From: a bacterium
Lineage (GTDB): Bacteria > Cyanobacteriota > Sericytochromatia > S15B-MN24 > VGJW01
Length of the DNA: 5,592 bases
Assembly (NCBI GenBank): GCA_021790035.1
Contig: JAJYIO010000208.1
Location: forward strand, 1 to 5,592
Direction of reading: 5' to 3'
In this document: in pieces, positions 1 to 5,592 of the stretch
Layout of the letters: every line of letters starts with the position of its first letter
Position numbering within the stretch: the stretch's first letter is position 1
Position numbers and translations under genes: made by a program
Notes under the pieces: model-generated
Told to the model about the DNA's origin: nothing
The model's input: only the letters and a program-made list of their open reading frames with translations
Databases searched by the model: none

Positions 1-336
1 CAGGCCTTCCTTGGAGCCGATGAGCGGCAGGACCTCGGTGCGAGGATCGAGGTCGACGCCGTAGCGGCGGCCGTACCAGTCGGCGATCGCCTTGCGGAAG
101 CTGTCCTTGCCCTTGAAGCCGGGATAGCGATGATTGGACGGGTCCCGCAAGGCGGCGATCATCCGCTCGACGACTTCTGGCGGGGTGGGCTGGTCGGGCG
201 AGCCGATGCCGAGATCGATGCACTTGAGGCCTTTTTTCTCGGCCGCGGTGCGAAGCACCTCGAGCTGCGCGGTGGCATACGGCGGAATGCCCGCCAAGCG
301 GTCAGCGATGGCGAAGCGATCGACGGTGGAGGTCAT
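1..336 (-). CDS. LL-diaminopimelate aminotransferase-like PLP aminotransferase, N-terminal part
   Basis: This is the first 112 codons of a class I/II (fold type I) PLP-dependent aminotransferase; the rest lies beyond the left edge. The visible part has the hallmarks of the DapL/AlaC-like branch: an N-terminal IPPYATAQLE segment, then IDLGIGSPDQPTPPEVV (substrate-arm and glycine-rich entry), HRYPGFKGKDSFRKAIADWY, and VLPLIGSKEGL at the edge. The last corresponds to the start of the PLP phosphate-binding region in family members. The catalytic lysine is not in the window. DapL enzymes convert tetrahydrodipicolinate to LL-diaminopimelate using glutamate, but close relatives act on alanine, methionine or other amino acids, so the substrate is open. 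The ATG lies in an ATGA overlap with the upstream dehydrogenase stop, with AAGGAG about 6 nt before it, so translation is probably coupled. Family assignment is firm; the specific function is not. Confidence 0.88.
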   Translation of the reverse strand, partial: MTSTVDRFAIADRLAGIPPYATAQLEVLRTAAEKKGLKCIDLGIGSPDQPTPPEVVERMIAALRDPSNHRYPGFKGKDSFRKAIADWYGRRYGVDLDPRTEVLPLIGSKEGL

Positions 337-1454
337 GAAGGTCTCCTTGAAAGCGCCTTGCAACCGGCGCCGGGAACGCGAGAGGCGAGAGCGTCGGCCT
401 CCAGCATGGCGCGACCGAGGGTAAGGGCATCGACGGCCACGGGGAGGCGATGGAGGGTAGAGTCCGGCTCCATCGCGATCTCCACGGCGCGAGCCAGGCC
501 GGCTACGGTGTCGGGCAGGCCCAGGGACTCCAGCGTGAGCGGGAGCCGGAGGTCCGCCAGGAAGGCGATGAATTCTTCGATCTCGGCGAGCCCGCGGTCC
601 TGCAGGATGAACTGGACCAGGAGGCCGAACGCGACCTTCTCGCCGTGCAGGCTACGGGAGGTCCCCGGGAGATGGGTCAAGCCGTTGGCAACGGCGTGAG
701 CTGCCACGCTGCGGCACATCGAGCCGCCCAGGCCGCTTACGGTGCCGGTCAGGAGCACGTTCAGATCCGCGACGCGGACGCCCGCATCGCGATCCCCCGA
801 CAGCGCGGCCTTGGCGTGCCGAACCAGTTGCTTGTGGAGGTGATGGCCGAGCTCGACTGCCCCGGCCGACGTGGCGTCGGCGGAGCCGAGATCCACCGCC
901 GAGTCCGACTCGTACCATTTGGCCATCGCGTCGGCGACGCCCGCCGCCAGGAGCCGCACGGGCGCGTCGAGGATCAGGCCATGATCCAGGAAGACCGCCT
1001 GCGGGGCCTGCTCGAGGGAAACGCCGTAAAGCCACCCCCCGGCGTCGCTGTAGACGTTGGAGAGCGCCGTCCAAGCCGCGCAGGTCGCGGCGCTGGTCGG
1101 AACCGTGTAGACCGGCAGGCCGAGGCGGTGGGCCGCGAGCTTGGCCGCGTCGAGGGCCTTGCCGCCGCCGACGCCCACGATGGCGTCTGCCCCGCGAGCT
1201 TCGAAGCACAGCCGGTCCATGGTGCTCTCGGACACCTGCTCTCCGTAGAAGAGCACCTCGATCGCGACCCCGGCGGACGACAGCGCAGCCTCCACGGCCT
1301 TCGAAGCCGGGCCCCACGACGTCGATCCCGTGACGATCGCCACGCGTGATGCCACCCGACCGACCGCGGGCCCGAGTTCTCCCAGCGCGCCGTCTCCCGC
1401 GTACACTCGCGCCGGGCCGACCGTCAGCAGACGCTGAACTGGATCTTCTCGCAT
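333..1454 (-). CDS. Glycerol-dehydrogenase-like iron/zinc-containing alcohol dehydrogenase
   Basis: A complete 373-residue oxidoreductase of the iron-containing alcohol dehydrogenase superfamily, GldA branch, close to that family's usual length. The N-terminal Rossmann-like part shows VAIVTG near residue 39 and the NAD-binding GVGGGKALDAAK at about 94-105, then VPTSAAT at about 118-124. The expected metal ligands are present: Asp175 in AGVADAMAKW, His253 in AAHAVANGLT and His270 in LHGEKVAFG. It should catalyse NAD(P)-linked oxidation or reduction of a small alcohol or hydroxy acid in the cytosol. The pairing with an aminotransferase recalls E. coli ybdH/ybdL, where YbdH is described as a hydroxycarboxylate dehydrogenase; this is suggestive only. 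I chose the ATG at 1454 because GAGG lies 7 nt upstream and an extended -10 sits about 40 nt upstream. A TTG at 1484 would add ten residues but falls about where transcription should begin. Its TGA overlaps the next start. Confidence 0.88.
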   Translation of the reverse strand: MREDPVQRLLTVGPARVYAGDGALGELGPAVGRVASRVAIVTGSTSWGPASKAVEAALSSAGVAIEVLFYGEQVSESTMDRLCFEARGADAIVGVGGGKALDAAKLAAHRLGLPVYTVPTSAATCAAWTALSNVYSDAGGWLYGVSLEQAPQAVFLDHGLILDAPVRLLAAGVADAMAKWYESDSAVDLGSADATSAGAVELGHHLHKQLVRHAKAALSGDRDAGVRVADLNVLLTGTVSGLGGSMCRSVAAHAVANGLTHLPGTSRSLHGEKVAFGLLVQFILQDRGLAEIEEFIAFLADLRLPLTLESLGLPDTVAGLARAVEIAMEPDSTLHRLPVAVDALTLGRAMLEADALASRVPGAGCKALSRRPS

Positions 1455-1492
1455 GCGATGCCCTCGGACGTCCTCGCTGTCCAAACGCTGTC

Positions 1493-1501
1493 ATTGTAAC
1501 A
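1493..1501 (-). promoter_or_regulatory. Extended -10 promoter for the dehydrogenase-aminotransferase unit
   Basis: Read on the minus strand, the stretch is TGTTACAAT, a TGn motif directly joined to the -10 hexamer TACAAT. No good -35 is seen 16-18 nt upstream, which is typical of extended -10 promoters. Transcription would start near 1486, leaving a leader of roughly 30 nt before the ATG at 1454. It stands out as AT-rich in otherwise GC-rich DNA. Confidence 0.5.
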
Positions 1502-1663
1502 CTTGCCCGTCGTCCGGCGCTCGCCCCGGAGAGCGGCGCATTGGCCCGTCATGCAGATCCCGGCGCCCGGGTCGGGAACGAGGTGCCGTCGCGGGATTCG
1601 ACCCGGTGTTCCGGCGAGCCGACGCGTCTGGACGGCTGGCAGCAGGCGCGGGTAGTCCATTCC

Positions 1664-1672
1664 TGGTAAAAT
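1664..1672 (+). promoter_or_regulatory. Extended -10 promoter for gyrB
   Basis: TGGTAAAAT combines a TGn motif with the -10 hexamer TAAAAT. The 17-nt-spaced -35 position reads AGGCGC and is poor. Transcription would start near 1679, giving a leader of about 50 nt before the gyrB ATG, with GGGAGGG at 1711-1717 as the ribosome binding site. gyrB promoters of this weak -35 type are supercoiling-sensitive in some bacteria; whether this one is cannot be seen. Confidence 0.5.
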
Positions 1673-1727
1673 CAAAACTTCTTCGGAGTTAGCGCAAACG
1701 ACCACAGATCGGGAGGGACCGCATCCC

Positions 1728-3683
1728 ATGCCCACCACGGGGCTCGACGACGCACCTGGCGCCGGCACCGCCGTGCAGCCGGGCGCTGCGTACACGGCTG
1801 CACAGATCCAGGTCCTCGAGGGACTGGAGCCGGTTCGCAAGCGGCCGGGCATGTACATCGGCAGTACGGGCGAGCGCGGTCTGCATCACCTCGTCTACGA
1901 GGTCGTCGATAACTCCATCGACGAGGCCATGGCTGGCATATGCAATCGCATCGATGTGTTGCTGACCGCCGACCACGTCGTCTCGGTCACGGACGACGGC
2001 CGCGGCATCCCGGTCGAGACGCATCCTCAGACGGGCAAGAGCACGCTCGAGACGGTCATGACCGTCTTGCACGCGGGCGGCAAGTTCGGAGCGGGTGGCT
2101 ACAAGGTCTCGGGGGGGCTGCACGGCGTCGGCGTCTCGGTCGTCAACGCGCTCTCCGAGTGGTGCGAAGTCGAGGTCAAGCGTGATGGCAAGCTGTGGCG
2201 CCAGCGCTACGAGCGCGGCAATCCATGCGGCGAAGTCGAGGCGGTCGGTCCGGCCGAGGGAACCGGCACCACGACGCGATTCAAGCCGGATGCCACGATC
2301 TTCGAGACGGTCGAGTTCAATCCCGAGACGCTGGCGCATCGCTTCCGCGAGCTGGCTTTCCTCAATCGCGGGGTCTCGATCGCTTTCCGGGTCGAGAATG
2401 CCGACGGCACGGCCAGCGAGGACGTCTTCCATTACGAGGGAGGGCTCATCGAGTTCGTGACCTTCCTCGACGAGAACAAGGACGCCTTGCATCCCAAGCC
2501 CATATTCATCGAGGGTGAGCGCGACGGCGTGGTCGTCGAGGTGGCGATGCAGTACACCACGGGTTACTCCGAGACGGTGCTGGCCTTTGCCAACAACATC
2601 AACACCGTCGACGGTGGCACGCACCTGGCGGGTTTCCGCAACGTCCTCACGCGCCTGCTCAACGAGTACGGGCGCAAGGCCAATCTCATCAAGGAGAACG
2701 AGCAGAACCTCGCCGGCGAGGACGTCCGGGAGGGCCTCACGGCGGTGGTGTCGGTCAAGGTTCCCGAGCCGCAGTTCGAGGGGCAGACCAAGACCAAGCT
2801 CGGCAACACCGAGGTCCAGGGCATCGTCCAGACCGTGGTGGGCGATGGGCTGGGTCACTGGCTCGAGACCAATCCCCAGGTCGGCAAGGCCGTCCTCGGC
2901 AAGGCTCTCGAGGCCCTGCGCGCACGCGAGGCCGCCCGCAAGGCTCGCGAGCTCACTCGTCGCAAGAGCGCGCTCGAGGGGGGCACCCTCCCGGGCAAGC
3001 TGGCCGATTGCTCGGATCGTGAGCCCGATCGCTGCGAGCTGTACATCGTCGAGGGCGACAGCGCCGGCGGTTCGGCCAAGCAGGGCCGCGATCGGCGTTT
3101 CCAGGCCATCCTTCCGCTGCGGGGCAAGATCCTCAACACCGAGCGGGCCCGCGTCGATCGCATCTACGCCAACGAAGAGATCCAGGCCATGATCCTGGCG
3201 ATCGGTACCGGGATTGCCGACGATTTCGACCCCGGCCGGCTGCGGTACGGACGCATCATCATCATGACGGATGCCGACGTCGACGGCAGCCACATCCGGA
3301 CCCTGCTCCTCACCTTCTTCTATCGCTATGCCAAGGAGCTCGTGGAGCGCGGCCATATCTACATCGCGCAGCCGCCGCTCTACAAGGTCGAGAAGGGCAA
3401 GATGGTCCGCTACTGCTACTCGGATCGCGAGCTGGAGCAGGCCAAGGCCCAGATCGGCGACGATAACCTCACGATCAGTCGTTTCAAGGGTCTGGGCGAG
3501 ATGATGCCCCAGCAGCTCTGGGAGACGACGATGGATCCCGCCAGCCGCACCTTGCTTCAGGTCGACATCGACGATGCTGTCGAGGCCGAGAAGCTCTTCA
3601 CCACGCTCATGGGCGACAAGGTCGAGCCCCGGCGCGAGTTCATCCAGATGCACGCCCGCGAGGTCAAGAACCTCGACATCTAG
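1728..3683 (+). CDS. gyrB: DNA gyrase subunit B
   Basis: A complete 651-residue type IIA topoisomerase B subunit. With GyrA it uses ATP to introduce negative supercoils. The GHKL ATPase comes first: RKRPGMYIG at 37-45, catalytic Glu58 and Mg-binding Asn62 in YEVVDNSIDEA, DDGRGIP at 89-95, the ATP-lid GGLHGVGVSVVNALS at 129-143, and transducer lysine loop QTKTKLGN at 353-360. The TOPRIM domain carries EGDSAGGS with Glu442, PLRGKILN at 463-470, and TDADVDGSHIR with Asp515, Asp517 and Asp519. The tail has RFKGLGEM and ends VKNLDI. It lacks the roughly 170-residue insertion of E. coli GyrB. About 15 extra low-complexity residues precede the usual start; the ATG at 1728 is supported by GGGAGGG ending 10 nt before it, slightly far. 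ParE is the alternative, but QTKTKLGN and overall similarity favour GyrB. The TAG stop overlaps the stop of the convergent methyltransferase. Confidence 0.97.
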   Translation: MPTTGLDDAPGAGTAVQPGAAYTAAQIQVLEGLEPVRKRPGMYIGSTGERGLHHLVYEVVDNSIDEAMAGICNRIDVLLTADHVVSVTDDGRGIPVETHPQTGKSTLETVMTVLHAGGKFGAGGYKVSGGLHGVGVSVVNALSEWCEVEVKRDGKLWRQRYERGNPCGEVEAVGPAEGTGTTTRFKPDATIFETVEFNPETLAHRFRELAFLNRGVSIAFRVENADGTASEDVFHYEGGLIEFVTFLDENKDALHPKPIFIEGERDGVVVEVAMQYTTGYSETVLAFANNINTVDGGTHLAGFRNVLTRLLNEYGRKANLIKENEQNLAGEDVREGLTAVVSVKVPEPQFEGQTKTKLGNTEVQGIVQTVVGDGLGHWLETNPQVGKAVLGKALEALRAREAARKARELTRRKSALEGGTLPGKLADCSDREPDRCELYIVEGDSAGGSAKQGRDRRFQAILPLRGKILNTERARVDRIYANEEIQAMILAIGTGIADDFDPGRLRYGRIIIMTDADVDGSHIRTLLLTFFYRYAKELVERGHIYIAQPPLYKVEKGKMVRYCYSDRELEQAKAQIGDDNLTISRFKGLGEMMPQQLWETTMDPASRTLLQVDIDDAVEAEKLFTTLMGDKVEPRREFIQMHAREVKNLDI

Positions 3684-4666
3684 ACGGCAGGCCGGGTGGG
3701 GCTCTCGGCGGGTTCGACCTCGCCGACCCGGATGACGTCGACCCGAGACAGGCGCCGGGCGGCAACCTCGATCGCCGCCGGGCTGCGGTCGATGCCGATC
3801 CAGCGGCGGCCCAGGCGCTCGGCTGCCAGCAAGGTCGTGCCGGATCCGCAGAAGGGATCGATGACCAGGTCGCCCGGGCGGGTCGTCATCTTGACGATCC
3901 GCTCGAGGAGGCAGAGCGGCTTCTGCGTGGGGTAACCCGTGGCCTCCGCGTACCGGGGGCTGTTCCGGATCTCCGGGAGGTCCGCCCAGACCGAGCGCAG
4001 CAGCGATCCCTGCATCACGAAGGCGATCTCGTCGTCCTGCGGGGGGCGCTGGTGCTGGCGGATGAATCGCCGCTGCAGCCGGGCGTGGGTCTGGCCCTCG
4101 CGCCGGATCCGTCCGAACGGAACCCGGCCCTCGGCGTCGGCATAGTGGCCCCACCGGCGGGTCATGGAGTCCGAGACCTGGTCGCCGCGAGGCGGGTTGA
4201 AGACGTGATCCGGGCCATTGGCATACCAGAGCAGGACGTCGTGCTTGCGCGGCAGGTGACGCCGGACGCTCGTGAGGGCTCCCCCCTGGTAGAACCAGAC
4301 GATCTCGTTGAGGAAGCGGCCGAACACCTCGTCCATGACCAGCTTGACCGCGTGCGACGCGTGGTGATCGAGGTGGACGATGACGGTGCCATCGGGAGCG
4401 AGGACGCGTCGCACGAGGACCAGGCGCTCGTAGAGCATCTGGATGTACGCGTCCGGCCCCAGATCGTCACGGTAGGCATCCGCGCCGTCCATCTTGAAGG
4501 CGTCGCCCGTCATGAACGGGGGATCGAGGTACACCAGGCGGGCCATTCGCCCAGCCAGGCCAGCGAGCGCCTCGAGGTTGTCCTGGTGGATCAAGAGGGG
4601 CTCCGTCGAGGGCAACGCCAGCGGTTCGACCGCCGGCTCGCGCTTACCCTCCCACTCGAGGCGCAT
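3680..4666 (-). CDS. Beta-class site-specific DNA methyltransferase (N6-adenine or N4-cytosine)
   Basis: A 328-residue AdoMet-dependent DNA aminomethyltransferase. The catalytic motif IV DPPF (48-51) precedes the AdoMet-binding motif I DPFCGSGTT (270-278), the order that defines the beta class. QDNLEAL at 28-34 and GYPTQKPL at 244-251, preceded by VWADLPEI, are also typical. Residues about 120-235 are the likely target-recognition part, including an Arg/His/Gln-rich stretch at 187-210; the recognised site cannot be deduced. No restriction endonuclease or helicase gene is in view, so it may be an orphan methylase with a regulatory or protective role. Start choice: the frame extends to an ATG at 4777, but that codon lies inside a good promoter -10; the ATG at 4666 has AAAGG 6-7 nt upstream and gives MRLEWEGK, a plausible family N terminus. 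An ATG at 4693 is possible. Its TAG stop interleaves with that of gyrB. Confidence 0.9.
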   Translation of the reverse strand: MRLEWEGKREPAVEPLALPSTEPLLIHQDNLEALAGLAGRMARLVYLDPPFMTGDAFKMDGADAYRDDLGPDAYIQMLYERLVLVRRVLAPDGTVIVHLDHHASHAVKLVMDEVFGRFLNEIVWFYQGGALTSVRRHLPRKHDVLLWYANGPDHVFNPPRGDQVSDSMTRRWGHYADAEGRVPFGRIRREGQTHARLQRRFIRQHQRPPQDDEIAFVMQGSLLRSVWADLPEIRNSPRYAEATGYPTQKPLCLLERIVKMTTRPGDLVIDPFCGSGTTLLAAERLGRRWIGIDRSPAAIEVAARRLSRVDVIRVGEVEPAESPTRPAV

Positions 4667-4843
4667 GGCTGGCCTTTCTGCTGTCGTCTGCATCTGGCTG
4701 GGCGGTCTCGGCGACGAGCCGGGTTCCGATGCCCGGAGGAACTCTCCCGCCCGCACGCTCGATCCGCATGGCAGCATCGTAGTCAGGAGAAAGATGCGGT
4801 CAAGCGCCCGCAGGGATCCGCGCCGTTCGATCCGTGAGCCGAG
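4667..4843. other. Intergenic region between membrane-protein gene and methyltransferase
   Basis: This 177-base gap holds the methyltransferase promoter and its leader. The reading frame stays open upstream of 4666 to 4777, coding a Pro/Ser/Arg-rich stretch with no family motif, which I take as untranslated. I see no convincing intrinsic terminator for the upstream gene here; only a weak GGATC/GATCC pairing at 4814-4833 occurs, with no T-tract. Confidence 0.5.
4776..4803 (-). promoter_or_regulatory. Sigma70-type promoter for the DNA methyltransferase
   Basis: On the minus strand, TTGACC (4798-4803) is followed after 16 nt by TACGAT (4776-4781), a close match to the housekeeping -35/-10 consensus. 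Transcription would start near 4769, giving a leader of about 100 nt to the ATG at 4666. It separates the methyltransferase transcriptionally from the membrane-protein gene upstream, whose stop is 41 nt away. Because the -10 covers the ATG at 4777, it also argues against that codon as start. Confidence 0.55.
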
Positions 4844-5377
4844 CTAGGGCTGGTCGGGCGAATTCTCCTCGATGCGGGCCTCTTGGGGGCGATGGCTGTC
4901 CTCTTCCGCGGCGGCGCTCACGAAGGTCGGGTGTCCCCCCCAGGTGAGGGGCGGGGCCTCGAAGATGGGGCCGCCCATCTCGAGGGCGCTGGCCATGCTG
5001 CTGACCAGGAGCAGGCTGCCGGCTGCGATCGTCAGGCTCTCGTAGAGGCCCGCGGAAAAAAGCGCTCCCACGATGATGGTCCCGGCGCCCATCGCGCTGG
5101 TCACCCAGGAGAGGATGGCCGGTTGGTGATTCCATGCCCGCGCCGCACAGAGCAACTGGGCTACGAATCCCACCGAAGCGTCGACGATGAGGACGGGCCA
5201 GTACGGGAAGCTCACGCCGAGCCCCGGCGTGCCGAAGAGGGTCCAGGCGGGCATCCAGAGGCCCATGAGGAGGAGCCACGCGGACGCCAGGACCCCGACC
5301 TCGGCGGCCCGCAGCGCCCAGAGCCTCCGGCGGGTCTGCGATGTCCGGCCGCCAGTTTTCGAATCCGCCTTCGCCAT
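4844..5377 (-). CDS. Four-helix integral membrane protein of unknown function
   Basis: A 177-residue protein I do not recognise. A basic N terminus (KTGGRTSQTRRR, residues 8-18) should stay in the cytoplasm. Four hydrophobic segments follow, at about 24-45, 60-79, 87-108 and 110-132, with short loops, so both ends should face the cytoplasm. Trp and Gly are frequent in the first loop (LWMPAWTLFGTPGLG at 40-54). From about 134 the chain becomes soluble, Pro-rich and then acidic, ending ENSPDQP. There is no signal peptidase site and no catalytic motif. The ATG at 5377 is supported by GAGAGG about 6 nt upstream. No clear promoter is seen; the region before it is a set of stem-loops. The gene is followed on the same strand by the methyltransferase, but that has its own promoter, so a functional link is not implied. 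Real-gene status rests on the coherent helix pattern and the ribosome binding site. Confidence 0.7.
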   Translation of the reverse strand: MAKADSKTGGRTSQTRRRLWALRAAEVGVLASAWLLLMGLWMPAWTLFGTPGLGVSFPYWPVLIVDASVGFVAQLLCAARAWNHQPAILSWVTSAMGAGTIIVGALFSAGLYESLTIAAGSLLLVSSMASALEMGGPIFEAPPLTWGGHPTFVSAAAEEDSHRPQEARIEENSPDQP

Positions 5378-5426
5378 CGTTCACCTCTCACAAGAAACTC
5401 TCTGCTCCGGCTTCGCCGGCAGGGAC

Positions 5427-5453
5427 TTGAGAGGGGCCCTTCGCCCCTCTCAA
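5427..5453. repeat. Perfect 11-bp inverted repeat (hairpin)
   Basis: Arms TTGAGAGGGGC (5427-5437) and GCCCCTCTCAA (5443-5453) pair without mismatch around the loop CCTTC. Neither strand has a T-tract after the stem, so it is not a standard intrinsic terminator. It lies 50 nt upstream of the membrane-protein start and would be in that gene's leader if transcription begins further upstream. Confidence 0.75.
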
Positions 5454-5479
5454 ACTCGCCCCCCGCTGCGGGCAAGCTG

Positions 5480-5592
5480 CTGCGTAGCCACGCTCGGCAG
5501 GTGGGAACCTCCCCTTCGGGGCAGTGACTGCGGGGTCCGTGCCAGCCCCCGCATGCCCCCACTGCTGCGGCCGAGCCACTACGAAGCCACGC
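5480..5592. repeat. Imperfect direct repeat, 99-bp spacing
   Basis: CTGCGTAGCCACGC (5480-5493) recurs as CTACGAAGCCACGC (5579-5592), 12 of 14 bases identical, with the second copy ending exactly at the window edge. It suggests the palindromic region may continue as tandem or mosaic units to the right. Confidence 0.45.
5492..5576. repeat. Nested inverted repeats, possible branched fold
   Basis: An outer 7-bp pair (GCTCGGC 5492-5498 with GCCGAGC 5570-5576) encloses a 5-bp pair (GTGGG 5501-5505 with CCCAC 5558-5562). Inside that are two local hairpins: a C(TTCG)G-capped one at 5512-5521, and a 7-bp stem at 5529-5535/5547-5553 with an 11-base loop. Together they would form a three-way junction on either strand's transcript. 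Confidence 0.5.

Larger units (their letters stand above)
5378..5592. other. Palindrome-rich non-coding region at the right edge
   Basis: No frame here codes for anything recognisable; a 63-residue open frame on the minus strand (5388-5579) is Ala/Gly/Pro/Arg-rich and lacks domain character. The DNA is instead packed with inverted repeats: CCGGC-TTC-GCCGG (5407-5419), an 11-bp stem (5427-5453), CCCG-CTG-CGGG (5462-5472), CCCCTTCGGGG (5511-5521), TGCGGGG paired with CCCCGCA (5529-5553), and an enclosing pair GCTCGGC/GCCGAGC (5492-5498 and 5570-5576). An interspersed palindromic repeat or a structured RNA would fit; the window ends inside it. Confidence 0.6.

Noticed and set aside
450..1349. 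A 299-codon open frame on the plus strand opposite the dehydrogenase
   Set aside because: The minus-strand frame has full family motifs and metal ligands; the plus frame is Arg/Gly/Gln-rich without motifs.
1559..1571. CCCGG-CGC-CCGGG hairpin in the divergent intergenic region as a terminator or operator
   Set aside because: It is only a 5-bp stem without a T-tract, and such pairings are expected by chance at this GC content.
1592..1605. CGGGATTCGACCCG, resembling a tRNA T-arm
   Set aside because: The loop lacks the TTC-A pattern in correct register on either strand, and no acceptor stem, anticodon arm or CCA end is found around it.
1689..4154. An 821-codon open frame antisense to gyrB and part of the methyltransferase
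   Set aside because: It lies opposite a certain gene, shows no domain, and is rich in Asp/Leu/Val/Ala as expected from reading high-GC gyrB codons backwards. Absence of stops reflects GC-rich codon use.
187..4861. The 15-mer GGGCTGGTCGGGCGA occurring near 187 and again near 4847
   Set aside because: Both lie in coding sequence on the minus strand and encode the short peptide SPDQP in unrelated proteins; flanks do not match, so it is coincidence.
5388..5579. A 63-codon open frame on the minus strand in the palindromic region
   Set aside because: Its composition follows the GC-rich hairpins, there is no domain, and stem-loop structure explains the sequence better.
1..5592. CRISPR array, insertion sequence, toxin-antitoxin pair or multi-gene defence cluster
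   Set aside because: No regularly spaced short repeats, transposase, terminal inverted repeats or small paired genes were found; the methyltransferase alone does not make a defence system.

Overview
This is a GC-rich bacterial chromosomal window with dense gene packing. It holds five protein-coding genes, one of them cut by the left edge, and a palindrome-rich non-coding stretch at the right edge. The GyrB is the short form without the large insertion of proteobacterial GyrB, which argues against a gammaproteobacterium and fits lineages such as Chloroflexota, deep-branching Cyanobacteria relatives, Deinococcota or Firmicutes. I cannot place the organism more precisely.

Left block (1-1454, minus strand): a two-gene unit. 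A glycerol-dehydrogenase-fold metal-dependent oxidoreductase comes first. It overlaps by ATGA the start of an LL-diaminopimelate-aminotransferase-like PLP enzyme that runs off the window. Pairing a transaminase with an NAD(P)-linked dehydrogenase suggests linked amino acid / 2-oxo acid / 2-hydroxy acid chemistry, though the substrate cannot be read from the sequence.

Centre (1455-3683): a divergent intergenic region carries an extended -10 promoter on each strand. It is followed by complete gyrB on the plus strand, the ATPase/TOPRIM subunit of DNA gyrase.

Right block (3680-5377, minus strand): a beta-class DNA methyltransferase converges on gyrB, and the two stop codons are interleaved in a shared CTAG. 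No restriction enzyme is visible, so it looks solitary within the window. It has its own recognisable sigma70-type promoter, which overlaps the most upstream ATG and so argues for a downstream start. Next is a four-helix membrane protein of unknown function.

Right edge (5378-5592): no convincing gene. The stretch is a cluster of stem-loops, including a perfect 11-bp stem and a nested fold, plus a 99-bp-spaced imperfect direct repeat. It looks like an interspersed palindromic repeat or a structured RNA and is the least explained part of the window. Nothing seen amounts to a clear new multi-gene defence or mobile system.
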